Of a stretch of DNA of 64,000 bases, positions 32,863-40,729 are shown one piece after another. This DNA comes from Streptomyces varsoviensis. GTDB lineage: Bacteria; Actinomycetota; Actinomycetes; Streptomycetales; Streptomycetaceae. The first letter of the stretch is position 1. Every line of letters begins with the position of its first letter. The stretch lies in the NCBI RefSeq assembly GCF_000718635.1, contig NZ_JOBF01000022.1, positions 124,001 through 188,000 on the forward strand. Direction: 5' to 3'. Position numbers and translations under genes: made by a program. The notes under the pieces are model-generated. The model was not told where the DNA came from and ran no database searches. It worked only from the letters and a program-made list of their open reading frames with translations.

Positions 32863-32880
32863 GACCCCGCTCGCGGGGTC
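32863..32880 (+). promoter_or_regulatory. hairpin next to the ribosome-binding site of the SCO5389-type gene
   Basis: GACCCCGC and GCGGGGTC form an 8-bp stem with a two-base loop, ending only a few bases before the GAGAGGAG ribosome-binding site (about 32881-32889). It could influence translation or mRNA stability. Confidence 0.5.
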
Positions 32881-32895
32881 GCGAGAGGAGAACCC

Positions 32896-33288
32896 ATGTC
32901 GCTCGACGTCTCACCGGCCCTCCTCGAACAGGCCGAGCGAGGCGAGGTCGACGAAGCCGAATTCGTCGACTGCGTCCGGACCTCCCTGCCCTACGCATGG
33001 GAGATGGTCAGCTCCCTGGTGGCCCAGCTCAAGGTCGATGGTGGCGAGTTCGCCGACAACCAGACGCCTCCCCCGAACGAGCAGGCGCGCGGCCAACTGC
33101 TGCGCGCGCTGGCGAGTGACGCGATCCGCGGCGCCCTCCAGCGGCACTTCGGGGTCCGTCTGGCCTTCCAGAACTGCCACCGGGTCGCGGTCTTCCCGCT
33201 CGACCCGGCGGCCGACGACCGTCTCGCCCGTTTCACCTCGGTGCGGGGCCAGTTGCTGAACCAGTCGCCGGAGCTCCGGGACTGCTGA
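32896..33288 (+). CDS. SCO5389-family conserved protein
   Basis: A 130-residue soluble protein starting MSLDVSPALLEQAERGEVDEAEFVDCVRTSLPYAWE. It is highly conserved in streptomycetes, at the same place next to nucS; I know of no assigned function. It lacks a signal peptide, membrane helix or obvious catalytic motif. Cysteines are at 26, about 94 and the last residue. GAGAGGAG lies about 8 bases before ATG 32896, and a short hairpin sits upstream of that box. Confidence 0.85.
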   Translation: MSLDVSPALLEQAERGEVDEAEFVDCVRTSLPYAWEMVSSLVAQLKVDGGEFADNQTPPPNEQARGQLLRALASDAIRGALQRHFGVRLAFQNCHRVAVFPLDPAADDRLARFTSVRGQLLNQSPELRDC

Positions 33289-33297
33289 GGTGACGTC

Positions 33298-33345
33298 GCT
33301 GCCGCCCGGTGTGCGGGAGGTGCGTTCACTCACCAGGGCGGCAGC
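33298..33345. terminator. bidirectional terminator
   Basis: GCTGCCGCCCGGTG (33298-33311) pairs with CACC-A-GGGCGGCAGC (33331-33345), leaving one bulged base and a loop of about 19. It lies between two convergent genes. Confidence 0.65.
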
Positions 33346-33357
33346 ACCCCGGCCCGG

Positions 33358-34383
33358 TCAGCCGAGCAGCGGGAGCACCTCGGCGCCGAGCCGGCGGACG
33401 TTCTCCTCCGTCGCCGCGAGATCGCCCGAGCCCTCCGCGAGGAGGGCGAACCGCCGGACGCCGGTGCGTTCGGCCGAGGCCGCCAGGCGGTCCGCGCACA
33501 GCCGCGGCGGGCCGACCGGGTGCAGGTCGCACAGCAGCTCCGTGTAGGCCACCGGGTCCCGCATCGGCCGCCGCTCACCGTGGACCGTGACATGGGCGGC
33601 CAGCCCCTGGCGCAGCCAGCCGGGCATCGACTTGCGCAGCGTCTCCGCCGCCGCGCCGGGCTCGTCCGCGATCTGCACGACCCCGGCCGACACATGCCCG
33701 GCCGCCGCGACCTCCTCGGGCGAGCGGCCCGCGGCCAGCGCGTGCCGCCGCCACAGGGCCACCATCTCCGCCTTCTCGTCGTCCCCGCAGTGCATGCCCA
33801 GCAGCATCGGCAGCCCGCGCTCGGCCGCGAGCCGCGCCGTCTTCGGCGACGTGCAGGCGACGATCACGGGTGGCTCGGCGAGCTCCGGCAGCTCGTCCGC
33901 GCGCGGCACGACGGCGACCTCGCGGAAGGCGTACCGCTCCCCATCCGCCGCCACTCTCGGCTCACGCAGCCAGCGCGTCAGCAATTCGAGGGATTCCGGG
34001 AAGCCCGACTCGTACGCGCCGAGCCCCGATCCGAAGACCTCCAGATCCACCCACGGCCCGCCGCGCCCCACCCCGAGGGTGAACCGGCCGCCGGAGACGA
34101 GGTGCAGCAGCGCCGCCTGCTCGCCCAGGGCGACGGGGTGCGCCGACGGCAGCACGCTGACCGCGGTGCCGACGCCGATCCGGCGGGTACGGCCGAGCAG
34201 CAGCCCGGCGAGGGTGATCGCGGACGGGCAGACGCCGTACGGCACGAAGTGGTGCTCGGCGAGCCAGACGTCGTCCAGCCCCGCCTCCTCGGCGACCTCC
34301 GCGGTCCGTACGGCCCGGTGCAGCGCCTCCCCGTGCCCCTGGCCGGGGAACTGCGCTGCCAGGACGAAAGCTCCAACGCGCAT
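33358..34383 (-). CDS. LLM-class flavin-dependent oxidoreductase
   Basis: A 341-residue member of the bacterial luciferase-like monooxygenase superfamily. These proteins use FMN or F420. Typical segments are AEEAGLDDVWLAEHHF near the N-terminus, ITLAGLLLGRTRRIGVGTAVSVLPSAHPVALGEQAALLHLVSGGRF and LGVGRGG. The N-terminal MRVGAFVLAAQFPGQ fits TIM-barrel strand 1. The start is ATG 34383 with AGGAGGC about 9 bases upstream. The substrate cannot be told from sequence, and the nearby genes give no pathway context. Confidence 0.9.
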   Translation of the reverse strand: MRVGAFVLAAQFPGQGHGEALHRAVRTAEVAEEAGLDDVWLAEHHFVPYGVCPSAITLAGLLLGRTRRIGVGTAVSVLPSAHPVALGEQAALLHLVSGGRFTLGVGRGGPWVDLEVFGSGLGAYESGFPESLELLTRWLREPRVAADGERYAFREVAVVPRADELPELAEPPVIVACTSPKTARLAAERGLPMLLGMHCGDDEKAEMVALWRRHALAAGRSPEEVAAAGHVSAGVVQIADEPGAAAETLRKSMPGWLRQGLAAHVTVHGERRPMRDPVAYTELLCDLHPVGPPRLCADRLAASAERTGVRRFALLAEGSGDLAATEENVRRLGAEVLPLLG

Positions 34384-34588
34384 CGCTCTTACGCCTCCTA
34401 GCGACCGACGCGACATCCCCCTGTAGGCAACAACGTGTGACACGTGCCAAGGGCACGGCTTCGCATAAACTTTCATGATGATCAGAGGGGGACCAGGGGA
34501 GCGGCTGCCCTACGTGTACCCGGAGCGGTGACCCTGACGCGTAACCTGGTGACGCCCCGTAGCTCTCCAGACCCCCATGAGGTGTCCC

Positions 34589-34921
34589 GTGTCCCCGCGC
34601 CGAAACCGCCCGCGAGGCGGCGCCGACAAATCCGCCGCGCGAGACGAGGGCGGCGCCCCCAGCGAGCGGTACGGACTGGAGCGCTCGGAGGACTGGCGCG
34701 GCGAGCCGTGGATCGTCCGCATGGTCGGCGGCGGCGCCGCGGCCAAGCACTACCGCTGCCCCGGCTGCGACCAGGAGATCCCGCCCGGCGTGCCGCACGT
34801 CGTCGCCTGGCCCGACCACGGCGGCGTGGACGACCGGCGGCACTGGCACAAGGCCTGCTGGAACGCGCGGGACCGCCGGAGCGCGCGGCTCCAGCGGTCC
34901 CGTAACGCGCCGCGGTACTGA
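34589..34921 (+). CDS. small zinc-finger-like protein of unknown function
   Basis: A 110-residue basic protein. It has an Arg-rich N-terminus (MSPRRNRPRGGADK), a conserved GLERSEDWRGEPWIVRMVGG and a probable zinc site: CPGC, then H-x-H-x3-C in HWHKACW. Similar small proteins are widespread in streptomycetes and are sometimes labelled ATP/GTP-binding without support. GTG 34589, with GAGG five bases upstream, is preferred over ATG 34577, which has no ribosome site. It converges on the ABC permease gene. Confidence 0.8.
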   Translation: MSPRRNRPRGGADKSAARDEGGAPSERYGLERSEDWRGEPWIVRMVGGGAAAKHYRCPGCDQEIPPGVPHVVAWPDHGGVDDRRHWHKACWNARDRRSARLQRSRNAPRY

Positions 34922-34962
34922 CGGGCCGCGGCTTCTCTTCTCTCCTGGCTTCTCGGATGCCT

Positions 34963-35955
34963 TCAGACGTCGCGCTTGGTCAGCGAGGCGTACGCGCCGC
35001 CCATCACGACCGCCGTGACGCCCAGCATGATCCACAGCGGCGTCCAGCCCGTCGGCCCCTCGTCCCCGACCGCGGTGCCGTAGAACCCGCCGAGCTGGCT
35101 GGGGATCGAGTACAGGAACAGGAACTCGCGGACCTTCTCCAGGCTCTCGGAGAACATGAACAGGCCCAGCACCAGCGGCAGCAGCACCACGCCGAGCATG
35201 ACGGTGACGGCCCCCGCGGAGTGCCGCAGCAGCGTGCCGACGGCCATCGCCAGCAGGCCGAGGGTCGCGACGTACAGGCTCACGCCGACCGTCGCCCGCA
35301 GCCAGGCGCCGGTGTCCGCCGCGTCGGTGACGGTGCCGCTGAGCAGCGCGGAGTGCATCAGCGCGACGAGCGTGGTGGTGACGAGGGTGATCACGAACGC
35401 CACCGCGAAGAAGATCAGGCCCTTCGCGGCGAGCACCCGGCCCCGGCTCGGGCAGGCGGTCAGCGTCGTACGGATCATCCCCGTGCCGTACTCCGAGGTC
35501 ATCGTGAGCGCGCCGAGCGTGATCACGCAGATCGAGCCGAGCAGCACGCCGAAGAAGCCGAAGCTCGGCAGCGGCGTGTGGACCTCGTTGCCCTGGGCGC
35601 CGACGGCCACCGCGACGAGCAGGCCGATGCCGATGACGAGGGCGACCATCACGCCGAGCGTCCACATCGTCGACCGGACCGACTTGATCTTGGTCCACTC
35701 GGAGACGAGGGCGTCGCCGAGGTTCGCCTGGCGCACGGGGATCGGCGAGGCGTAGCCGTAGAGCTGCCCCTGGTTCTCGTACGGGCCGGGGTACTGGCCC
35801 TGCCACTGCTGCTGCGGCGGGGGACCCTGCGGCACGGGAGGCTGCCCGTACGGCTGCGCGGGCGCGGCCGGGGGCTGCTGCGGGGCGTGAGCGGCGTGCG
35901 GCCCCTGCGGCGGCACGGGCTCCTGGGGGGCCTGCTGCTGGTTCGGGGTCGTCAT
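34963..35955 (-). CDS. ABC-2 type transporter permease (system 1)
   Basis: A 330-residue membrane subunit. A Pro/Gln-rich cytoplasmic N-terminus of about 75 residues (QQQAPQEPVPPQGP and PPVPQGPPPQQQW) precedes VSEWTKIKSVRSTMWTLG and six hydrophobic helices. The segment MTSEYGTGMIRTTL is typical of ABC-2 permeases of the NatB type. ATG 35955 overlaps the ATPase stop by four bases (ATGA). It is a paralogue of the permease at 37667, sharing EWTKIKSVRST and EYGTGMIRT/EYSTGMIRT. The substrate is unknown; an export role is inferred from the family. Confidence 0.9.
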   Translation of the reverse strand: MTTPNQQQAPQEPVPPQGPHAAHAPQQPPAAPAQPYGQPPVPQGPPPQQQWQGQYPGPYENQGQLYGYASPIPVRQANLGDALVSEWTKIKSVRSTMWTLGVMVALVIGIGLLVAVAVGAQGNEVHTPLPSFGFFGVLLGSICVITLGALTMTSEYGTGMIRTTLTACPSRGRVLAAKGLIFFAVAFVITLVTTTLVALMHSALLSGTVTDAADTGAWLRATVGVSLYVATLGLLAMAVGTLLRHSAGAVTVMLGVVLLPLVLGLFMFSESLEKVREFLFLYSIPSQLGGFYGTAVGDEGPTGWTPLWIMLGVTAVVMGGAYASLTKRDV

Positions 35956-37106
35956 CGGGCGTCCTCGTTGTCGCGCTTGTTCAGATCGGCCGGGGCGGGA
36001 CTCCGCGGGGGCTGCGGCGGAGCCTGCGGCTGGGGTGCCGCGTACGGATTGGGCTGCGCGCCGGGCTGCCCGTACCCGCCGCCCGGCTGGGGCGCGCCGG
36101 CGGCCTGCGCGCCCCAACTGTCGGCCGGGTTGTAGCCGACCGGCGTGTACCCGGCGGGCACCTGCTGGTGCAGGCCGATCCGCTGGTCGGCCGTGGAGCG
36201 GTAGTCGACCGCGCCCTGCGTGAGCCGCATGTACGCCTCCTCCAGCGACGCCTGGTGCGGCGAGAGCTCCCACAGCCGTACGTCCACGTCGTGCGCCACA
36301 TCGCTGATCCGCGGCAGCGGCAGCCCGGTGACCCGCAGCCCGCCGTCCTGCTCGGGCAGCACCTGGCCGCCCGCCTCGATGAGCGCGGCGGTCAGCTTCT
36401 CGCGCAGCTCCGGCTCCGTGTCGGGGGTGCGGACGCGCGCGAAGTCCGCCGAGTTCTGCGAGATGAAGTCCTTGACGCTCATGTCGGACAGGAGCTGGCC
36501 GCGGCCGATGACGATCAGGTGCTCGGCGGTGAGAGCCATCTCACTCATCAGGTGGCTGGAGACGAAGACCGTGCGGCCCTCGGCGGCCAGCGACTTCATC
36601 AGGTTGCGGACCCACAGGATGCCCTCCGGGTCCAGACCGTTGACGGGCTCGTCGAACAGCAGCACCTGCGGGTCGCCGAGCAGCGCCGCCGCGATCCCGA
36701 GCCGCTGGCCCATGCCCAGCGAGAACCCCTTGGACCGGCGCCGCGCGACGTCCTGGAGTCCGACGACGCCGAGCACCTCGTCCACGCGGCGCGCGGGGAT
36801 GCCGGAGAGCTGCGCGAGGCAGAGCAGGTGCTGCCGGGCGCTCCGGCCGCCGTGCACCGCCTTGGCGTCGAGCAGGGCGCCGACCTGGCGCGGTGCGTTG
36901 GGCAGCTCGCGGAAGGGGTGACCGCCGATGGTGACCCGTCCCGAGGTGGGCTGGTCCAGACCGAGGACCATGCGCATCGTCGTCGACTTCCCCGAGCCGT
37001 TCGGCCCCAGAAATCCGGTGACGGTCCCCGGCCGCACCTGGAACGACAGGTTGTACACGGCCGTCTTGGCGCCGTAGCGCTTCGTCAGGCCGGCTGCCTC
37101 GATCAT
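35952..37106 (-). CDS. ABC transporter ATP-binding protein (system 1)
   Basis: A 384-residue ATPase with a standard domain at 1-220: Walker A GPNGSGKST, ABC signature LGMGQRLGIAAALLGDP, Walker B LLFDEPVNGLDPEG and the switch His in VFVSSHLMSEM. The C-terminal half carries a regulatory region and then a Pro/Gly/Gln-rich tail (GYNPADSWGAQAAGAPQPGGGYG), mirroring the Pro/Gln-rich N-terminus of its permease. It is translationally coupled to the permease. It is closely related to the ATPase at 38440. Confidence 0.94.
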   Translation of the reverse strand: MIEAAGLTKRYGAKTAVYNLSFQVRPGTVTGFLGPNGSGKSTTMRMVLGLDQPTSGRVTIGGHPFRELPNAPRQVGALLDAKAVHGGRSARQHLLCLAQLSGIPARRVDEVLGVVGLQDVARRRSKGFSLGMGQRLGIAAALLGDPQVLLFDEPVNGLDPEGILWVRNLMKSLAAEGRTVFVSSHLMSEMALTAEHLIVIGRGQLLSDMSVKDFISQNSADFARVRTPDTEPELREKLTAALIEAGGQVLPEQDGGLRVTGLPLPRISDVAHDVDVRLWELSPHQASLEEAYMRLTQGAVDYRSTADQRIGLHQQVPAGYTPVGYNPADSWGAQAAGAPQPGGGYGQPGAQPNPYAAPQPQAPPQPPRSPAPADLNKRDNEDAR

Positions 37107-37666
37107 TCTCCGCCCCTCACGAGATGGTCGGGGCGCACGCCCCCGTAAGCGTTAGGAGGATAACCACGCATTGACGGTTCCCGTTAAATGAGAATGAGGC
37201 AGGAACACCCCCACAGATGCCGCACACCCCGCCCCAAAAGGGGCGCGAGGAACGCCCCCGCCCCAGGAGGGGCGCGGGGAACTGCGCGCTCAACCCAAAC
37301 GCACCCGCAGGCGTCGCACGCCCTCGGCCCAGCAGGGGCGCGGGGAACTGCGCGCTCAACCCAGACGCACCCGCAGGCGTCGTACGCCCTCGGCCCAGGA
37401 GGGGCGCGGGGAACTGCGCGCCCAGCCACAACGCACCCGCAGGTGACGTACGCCCTCGGCCCAGCAGGGGCGCGGGGAACTGCGCGCTCAACCCAATCGC
37501 ACCCGCAGGCGACGTACGCCCCAGCCCAGGAGGGGCGCGGGGAACTGCGCGCTCAACCCAGACGCACCCGCAGCCGGGCTACGACCCGCCCCAGCAGGGG
37601 CGCGGGGAACTGCGCGAAAAACCCCCACGCACCCGCAGGTGCAAGGCCCCAACCCCAGCGGAGCTG
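37107..37666. other. repeat-filled intergenic region between two ABC transporter operons (560 bp)
   Basis: Apart from about 100 bases next to the system 1 ATPase start, this stretch is occupied by a tandem repeat array (described separately). Several ORFs read through it in repeat-derived Pro/Arg/Ala-rich frames on both strands, and none has the codon pattern or ribosome site of a gene. Confidence 0.7.
37225..37645. repeat. 66-bp tandem array of a streptomycete dispersed repeat
   Basis: The core GGGGCGCGGGGAACTGCGCG occurs six times exactly, beginning at 37269, 37335, 37401, 37467, 37532 and 37597. Spacing is 66, 66, 66, 65 and 65 bp. A degraded copy precedes them near 37239. The remainder of each unit (CGCACCCGCAGG and CGTACGCCC) is variable. 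The same core occurs twice more at about 48.5 and 48.66 kb. The core is a common intergenic element in streptomycete genomes. Confidence 0.9.
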
Positions 37667-38437
37667 CTACGCATCGCGCCGCCGAAGCGTCACATACCCG
37701 AACACCAGCGCCGCCACCACCCAAAGCGCCATGATCCCGAACCCGCCCCACGGCCCGTAGGGCGCATCGTCACTGGTCGGCACGGTCTGCATGATCTTTC
37801 CGCCGGCCTGGTCGGGAAAGTACTGGCCGACTTTCTTGGTGGCGGAGACGGTGCCGAGGATGTTGGTGATCAGGAAGAAGAACGGCATGAGGATGCCGAG
37901 CGAGAGGACCGGGCTGCGCAGCACCGCGGTGATGCCCATGGAGAACATCGTGATGAGCGTCATGTAGAGCCCGCCGCCGATGACCGCGCGCAGCACCCCG
38001 GGGTCGCCGAGGGTCGCCTTGTGGTCGCCCAGCATGGCCTGGCCGATGAAGAACGTCAGGAACGACGTCACCATGGCGACGACGAGGGCGAGCACCGTGG
38101 CGACCGCGACCTTGCCGAAGAGGAACGTGCCGCGCTGCGGTACGGCCGCCAGCGAGGTGCGGATCATGCCGGTGCTGTACTCGTTGGAGACCACCAGCAC
38201 CCCGAAGACGATCATCGCGAGCTGGCCGAGCCCGGTGCCGGCGAAACTGATGAGCGTCGGGTCGAAGGTGAGCTGGTCCTCCTGCGACATGGTGTCGAAG
38301 CTGTTCGCGGACACGGCGCTGATGAGCGCGCCGAGCGCGATCGTCACCACGGCCGCGAGGCCCAGCGTCCACGCCGTGGACCGCACCGATTTGATCTTGG
38401 TCCACTCCGACCGGAGGACCTGTTGCACGACCGCCAT
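37667..38437 (-). CDS. ABC-2 type transporter permease (system 2)
   Basis: A 256-residue permease with six hydrophobic segments, starting MAVVQQVLRSEWTKIKSVRST. It contains VVSNEYSTGMIRTSLAAVPQRG and ends RRRDA. Unlike its paralogue at 34963 it lacks the Pro/Gln-rich N-terminus. The ATG at 38437 is two bases after the ATPase stop, with GGGG upstream, so the two genes are cotranscribed. Confidence 0.9.
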   Translation of the reverse strand: MAVVQQVLRSEWTKIKSVRSTAWTLGLAAVVTIALGALISAVSANSFDTMSQEDQLTFDPTLISFAGTGLGQLAMIVFGVLVVSNEYSTGMIRTSLAAVPQRGTFLFGKVAVATVLALVVAMVTSFLTFFIGQAMLGDHKATLGDPGVLRAVIGGGLYMTLITMFSMGITAVLRSPVLSLGILMPFFFLITNILGTVSATKKVGQYFPDQAGGKIMQTVPTSDDAPYGPWGGFGIMALWVVAALVFGYVTLRRRDA

Positions 38438-38439
38438 CG

Positions 38440-39486
38440 TCAGAGGCCCCTCTTCCGGTTCTTCCGGTTCTCGCGCTCCCGCTCCCAGCCCGCACCCCAC
38501 CCGGCCGCCGGCGGCGCTCCCTCCGCGTAACCCGCGCCCGCCTCCGGCGGAATCGGCGCCTCCGCCGCGAGCCCCGTCGCCGACGAGTGCGCGTGGTACT
38601 CGACGGACCCGGCGGTGAGCTGCATGAAGGCCTCCTCCAGGGACGCCTGCTGCGGGCTCAGCTCGTGCAGTACGAGCCGGTGCTCGGCCGCCAGCTCGCC
38701 GAGCGTCGAAGCGGCCACGCCGTCCACTTCCAGATGGCCGTCGGAGGCGGTCACCGCGGTGATTCCGGCGCTCTCCAGCACATCGAGCAGCCGCTCGTAC
38801 TCCGGCGAACTGATTCGTACGTATGAACGAGAATTCTCGCGAATGAACTCGGCCATCGATGTGTCGGCCATCAACCGCCCCTGGCCGATGACGACCAAAT
38901 GCTCGGCGGTGAGCGCCATTTCACTCATCAAGTGGCTGGAGACGAAGACCGTACGGCCCTGCGCGGCCAGCGACTTCATCAGATTGCGAATCCAGTGGAT
39001 GCCCTCGGGGTCGAGCCCATTGACCGGCTCGTCGAACATCAGGATCTCCGGGTCGCCCAACAGCGCGCCCGCGATCCCGAGCCGCTGTCCCATGCCGAGC
39101 GAGAATCCCTTGGAACGCTTCTTCGCGACCCCGGACAGGCCGACCATTTCCAGCACCTCGCCCACCCGGGCGGTGGGGATGCCATTGCTCTGCGCCAGAC
39201 ACAGCAGATGGTTGTACGCGGTCCGGCCGCCGTGCATCGCCTTCGCGTCGAGCAGCGCCCCGATGGACCGCAGCGGGTCCGTGAGCTGCGCGTAGTGCTT
39301 GCCGTCGATCCGTACGCTGCCGCTGGTCGGGTTGTCCAGGTCCAGCATCATCCGCATCGTCGTGGACTTCCCCGCGCCGTTGGGCCCCAGGAAGCCGGTG
39401 ACCATCCCGGGCCGCACGGTGAACGTGAGATCGTCCACGGCGAGCTTGTCGCCGTATCGCTTGCTCAGCCCCTCAAGCTCGATCAT
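38440..39486 (-). CDS. ABC transporter ATP-binding protein (system 2)
   Basis: A 348-residue ATPase with Walker A GPNGAGKST, signature LGMGQRLGIAGALLGDP, Walker B LMFDEPVNGLDPEG and VFVSSHLMSEMALTAEHL. Over the ATPase domain it is nearly the same as the protein at 35952. Its tail (from about 300) is shorter and Gly/Ala/Glu-rich, ending in a basic RERENRKNRKRGL. Both systems probably arose by duplication of one operon. Confidence 0.94.
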   Translation of the reverse strand: MIELEGLSKRYGDKLAVDDLTFTVRPGMVTGFLGPNGAGKSTTMRMMLDLDNPTSGSVRIDGKHYAQLTDPLRSIGALLDAKAMHGGRTAYNHLLCLAQSNGIPTARVGEVLEMVGLSGVAKKRSKGFSLGMGQRLGIAGALLGDPEILMFDEPVNGLDPEGIHWIRNLMKSLAAQGRTVFVSSHLMSEMALTAEHLVVIGQGRLMADTSMAEFIRENSRSYVRISSPEYERLLDVLESAGITAVTASDGHLEVDGVAASTLGELAAEHRLVLHELSPQQASLEEAFMQLTAGSVEYHAHSSATGLAAEAPIPPEAGAGYAEGAPPAAGWGAGWERERENRKNRKRGL

Positions 39487-39571
39487 GCGTTCACGCTAAG
39501 GGGGTATGCGGGCCTCCGCCACCCCTGGCCGGACGGCGGCCGGAGCCTACTCCAGGGGCCCCTACGCACCG

Positions 39572-39610
39572 GAGCGCCCCCGCCGCCGCAAGGGCGGAGC
39601 GGGGGCGCTC
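39572..39610 (-). terminator. terminator downstream of filP
   Basis: GAGCGCCCCCGC (39572-39583) and GCGGGGGCGCTC (39599-39610) form a perfect 12-bp stem with a 15-base loop that can fold further. It lies about 70 bases past the filP stop on the minus strand. Confidence 0.75.
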
Positions 39611-39679
39611 CCTGTCGCATCACCGAGCCCCGACGAGCCCAGCCGAGCCCAGCCGTGCCCGGACGAGCCCAGCCCGGCG

Positions 39680-40615
39680 TCAGCGGGTCTGCTGCGCGGG
39701 GACGCCGCGCGTGACCTCGTCGTCGCCGGGCGAGCCGGCCGCGGCCACCGCGGCGCCGGTCAGCGTCGCGAGCATCTCGCGGACGTTGGTGAGCTGGGCG
39801 TTGATGGAGTCGCGGCGGTTGGTGAGCGCCGCCAGCTCCCGCTCGGACTCGCTGCGGATACGGTCCGCCTTGGCGTTCGCGTCGGCCACGATGTCCTCGG
39901 CCTGGCGCTGCGCGGTCTCCACCGTCTGCCGGGCCCGGCGCTCCGCGTCCGTACGCAGCTTCTCGGCCTCCAGGCGGAGCTGCTCGGCGCGGTGCTCGAT
40001 CTCCGCCAGCCGCTTCTCCGCCTTCGCCTGACGGGCCGCCAGGTCGCGCTCGGACTGCTCGCGGCGCTTGGCCAGGTTCGTCTCGAAGTCGGCGGCGGCC
40101 TGAGCGGCCTTGGCGCGGGTCTCCTCGAAGAGGGAGTCCGCCTCCTCGCGCTTGGACTGCGCGTCCTTCTGCGCCTCGGCACGCAGGGTGGAGGCGTCGC
40201 TCTTCGCCTTCTCGACGATCCGGGCGCCCTCGTCCTCGGCCTTCGACTTCCGCTCGGCGGCGAACGCCTCGGCGTCGTTGCGCACTTGCTGGGCGGCGGA
40301 CTCGGCCAGCTCCCGGTGCTGCTCGGCGGCGCGGCGGGCCTCCTCGCGCAGATCCTTGGCCTCTTCCTCGGCCAGCCGAAGGATCTTCTCGACACGGGCG
40401 CCGAGCCCGGCGTAGGACGGCTCCGCGTCGTTGACCTGGGCCTGGGCGTTCTGCGTTTCGAGGTGCAGCTCCTCGATCCGCTTTTCCAGAGAGGTGATAC
40501 GGGCCAGTGCACTGTCACGGTCGGCGACGAGCTTGGTAATGCGGTCGTCCACCTGGCCGCGGTCGTATCCACGCCGCACGAGCTCGAAGCCGAAGGGGGA
40601 GGAAGTGTCGCTCAT
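39680..40615 (-). CDS. filP: FilP-like coiled-coil cytoskeletal protein
   Basis: A 311-residue rod protein, almost all coiled coil and rich in Ala, Glu, Arg and Lys. It has a short non-coil head MSDTSSPFGFELVRRGYDRGQVDDRI resembling the DivIVA/FilP N-terminus. FilP builds filaments that stiffen hyphae and gather near growing tips together with DivIVA and Scy. The length matches FilP of Streptomyces coelicolor (about 310 residues). It was once annotated as cellulose-binding. The adjacent larger coiled-coil gene scy supports the call. Confidence 0.92.
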   Translation of the reverse strand: MSDTSSPFGFELVRRGYDRGQVDDRITKLVADRDSALARITSLEKRIEELHLETQNAQAQVNDAEPSYAGLGARVEKILRLAEEEAKDLREEARRAAEQHRELAESAAQQVRNDAEAFAAERKSKAEDEGARIVEKAKSDASTLRAEAQKDAQSKREEADSLFEETRAKAAQAAADFETNLAKRREQSERDLAARQAKAEKRLAEIEHRAEQLRLEAEKLRTDAERRARQTVETAQRQAEDIVADANAKADRIRSESERELAALTNRRDSINAQLTNVREMLATLTGAAVAAAGSPGDDEVTRGVPAQQTR

Positions 40616-40729
40616 GGGGTTCCTGTCGAAAGAGACCGGTGAGGTGATAGAGGGAATCCTAGGGGTGCGAACGGCGTGTCATCGAGTCAACGTCCGATTG
40701 GTCTGGAGAATGTCCGCTCATTCGAGTGG

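Noticed and set aside
37225..37645. CRISPR-like periodic repeats
   Set aside because: The spacers between cores are themselves similar, not unique; the core is a known streptomycete intergenic word that recurs at 48.5 kb; no cas genes.
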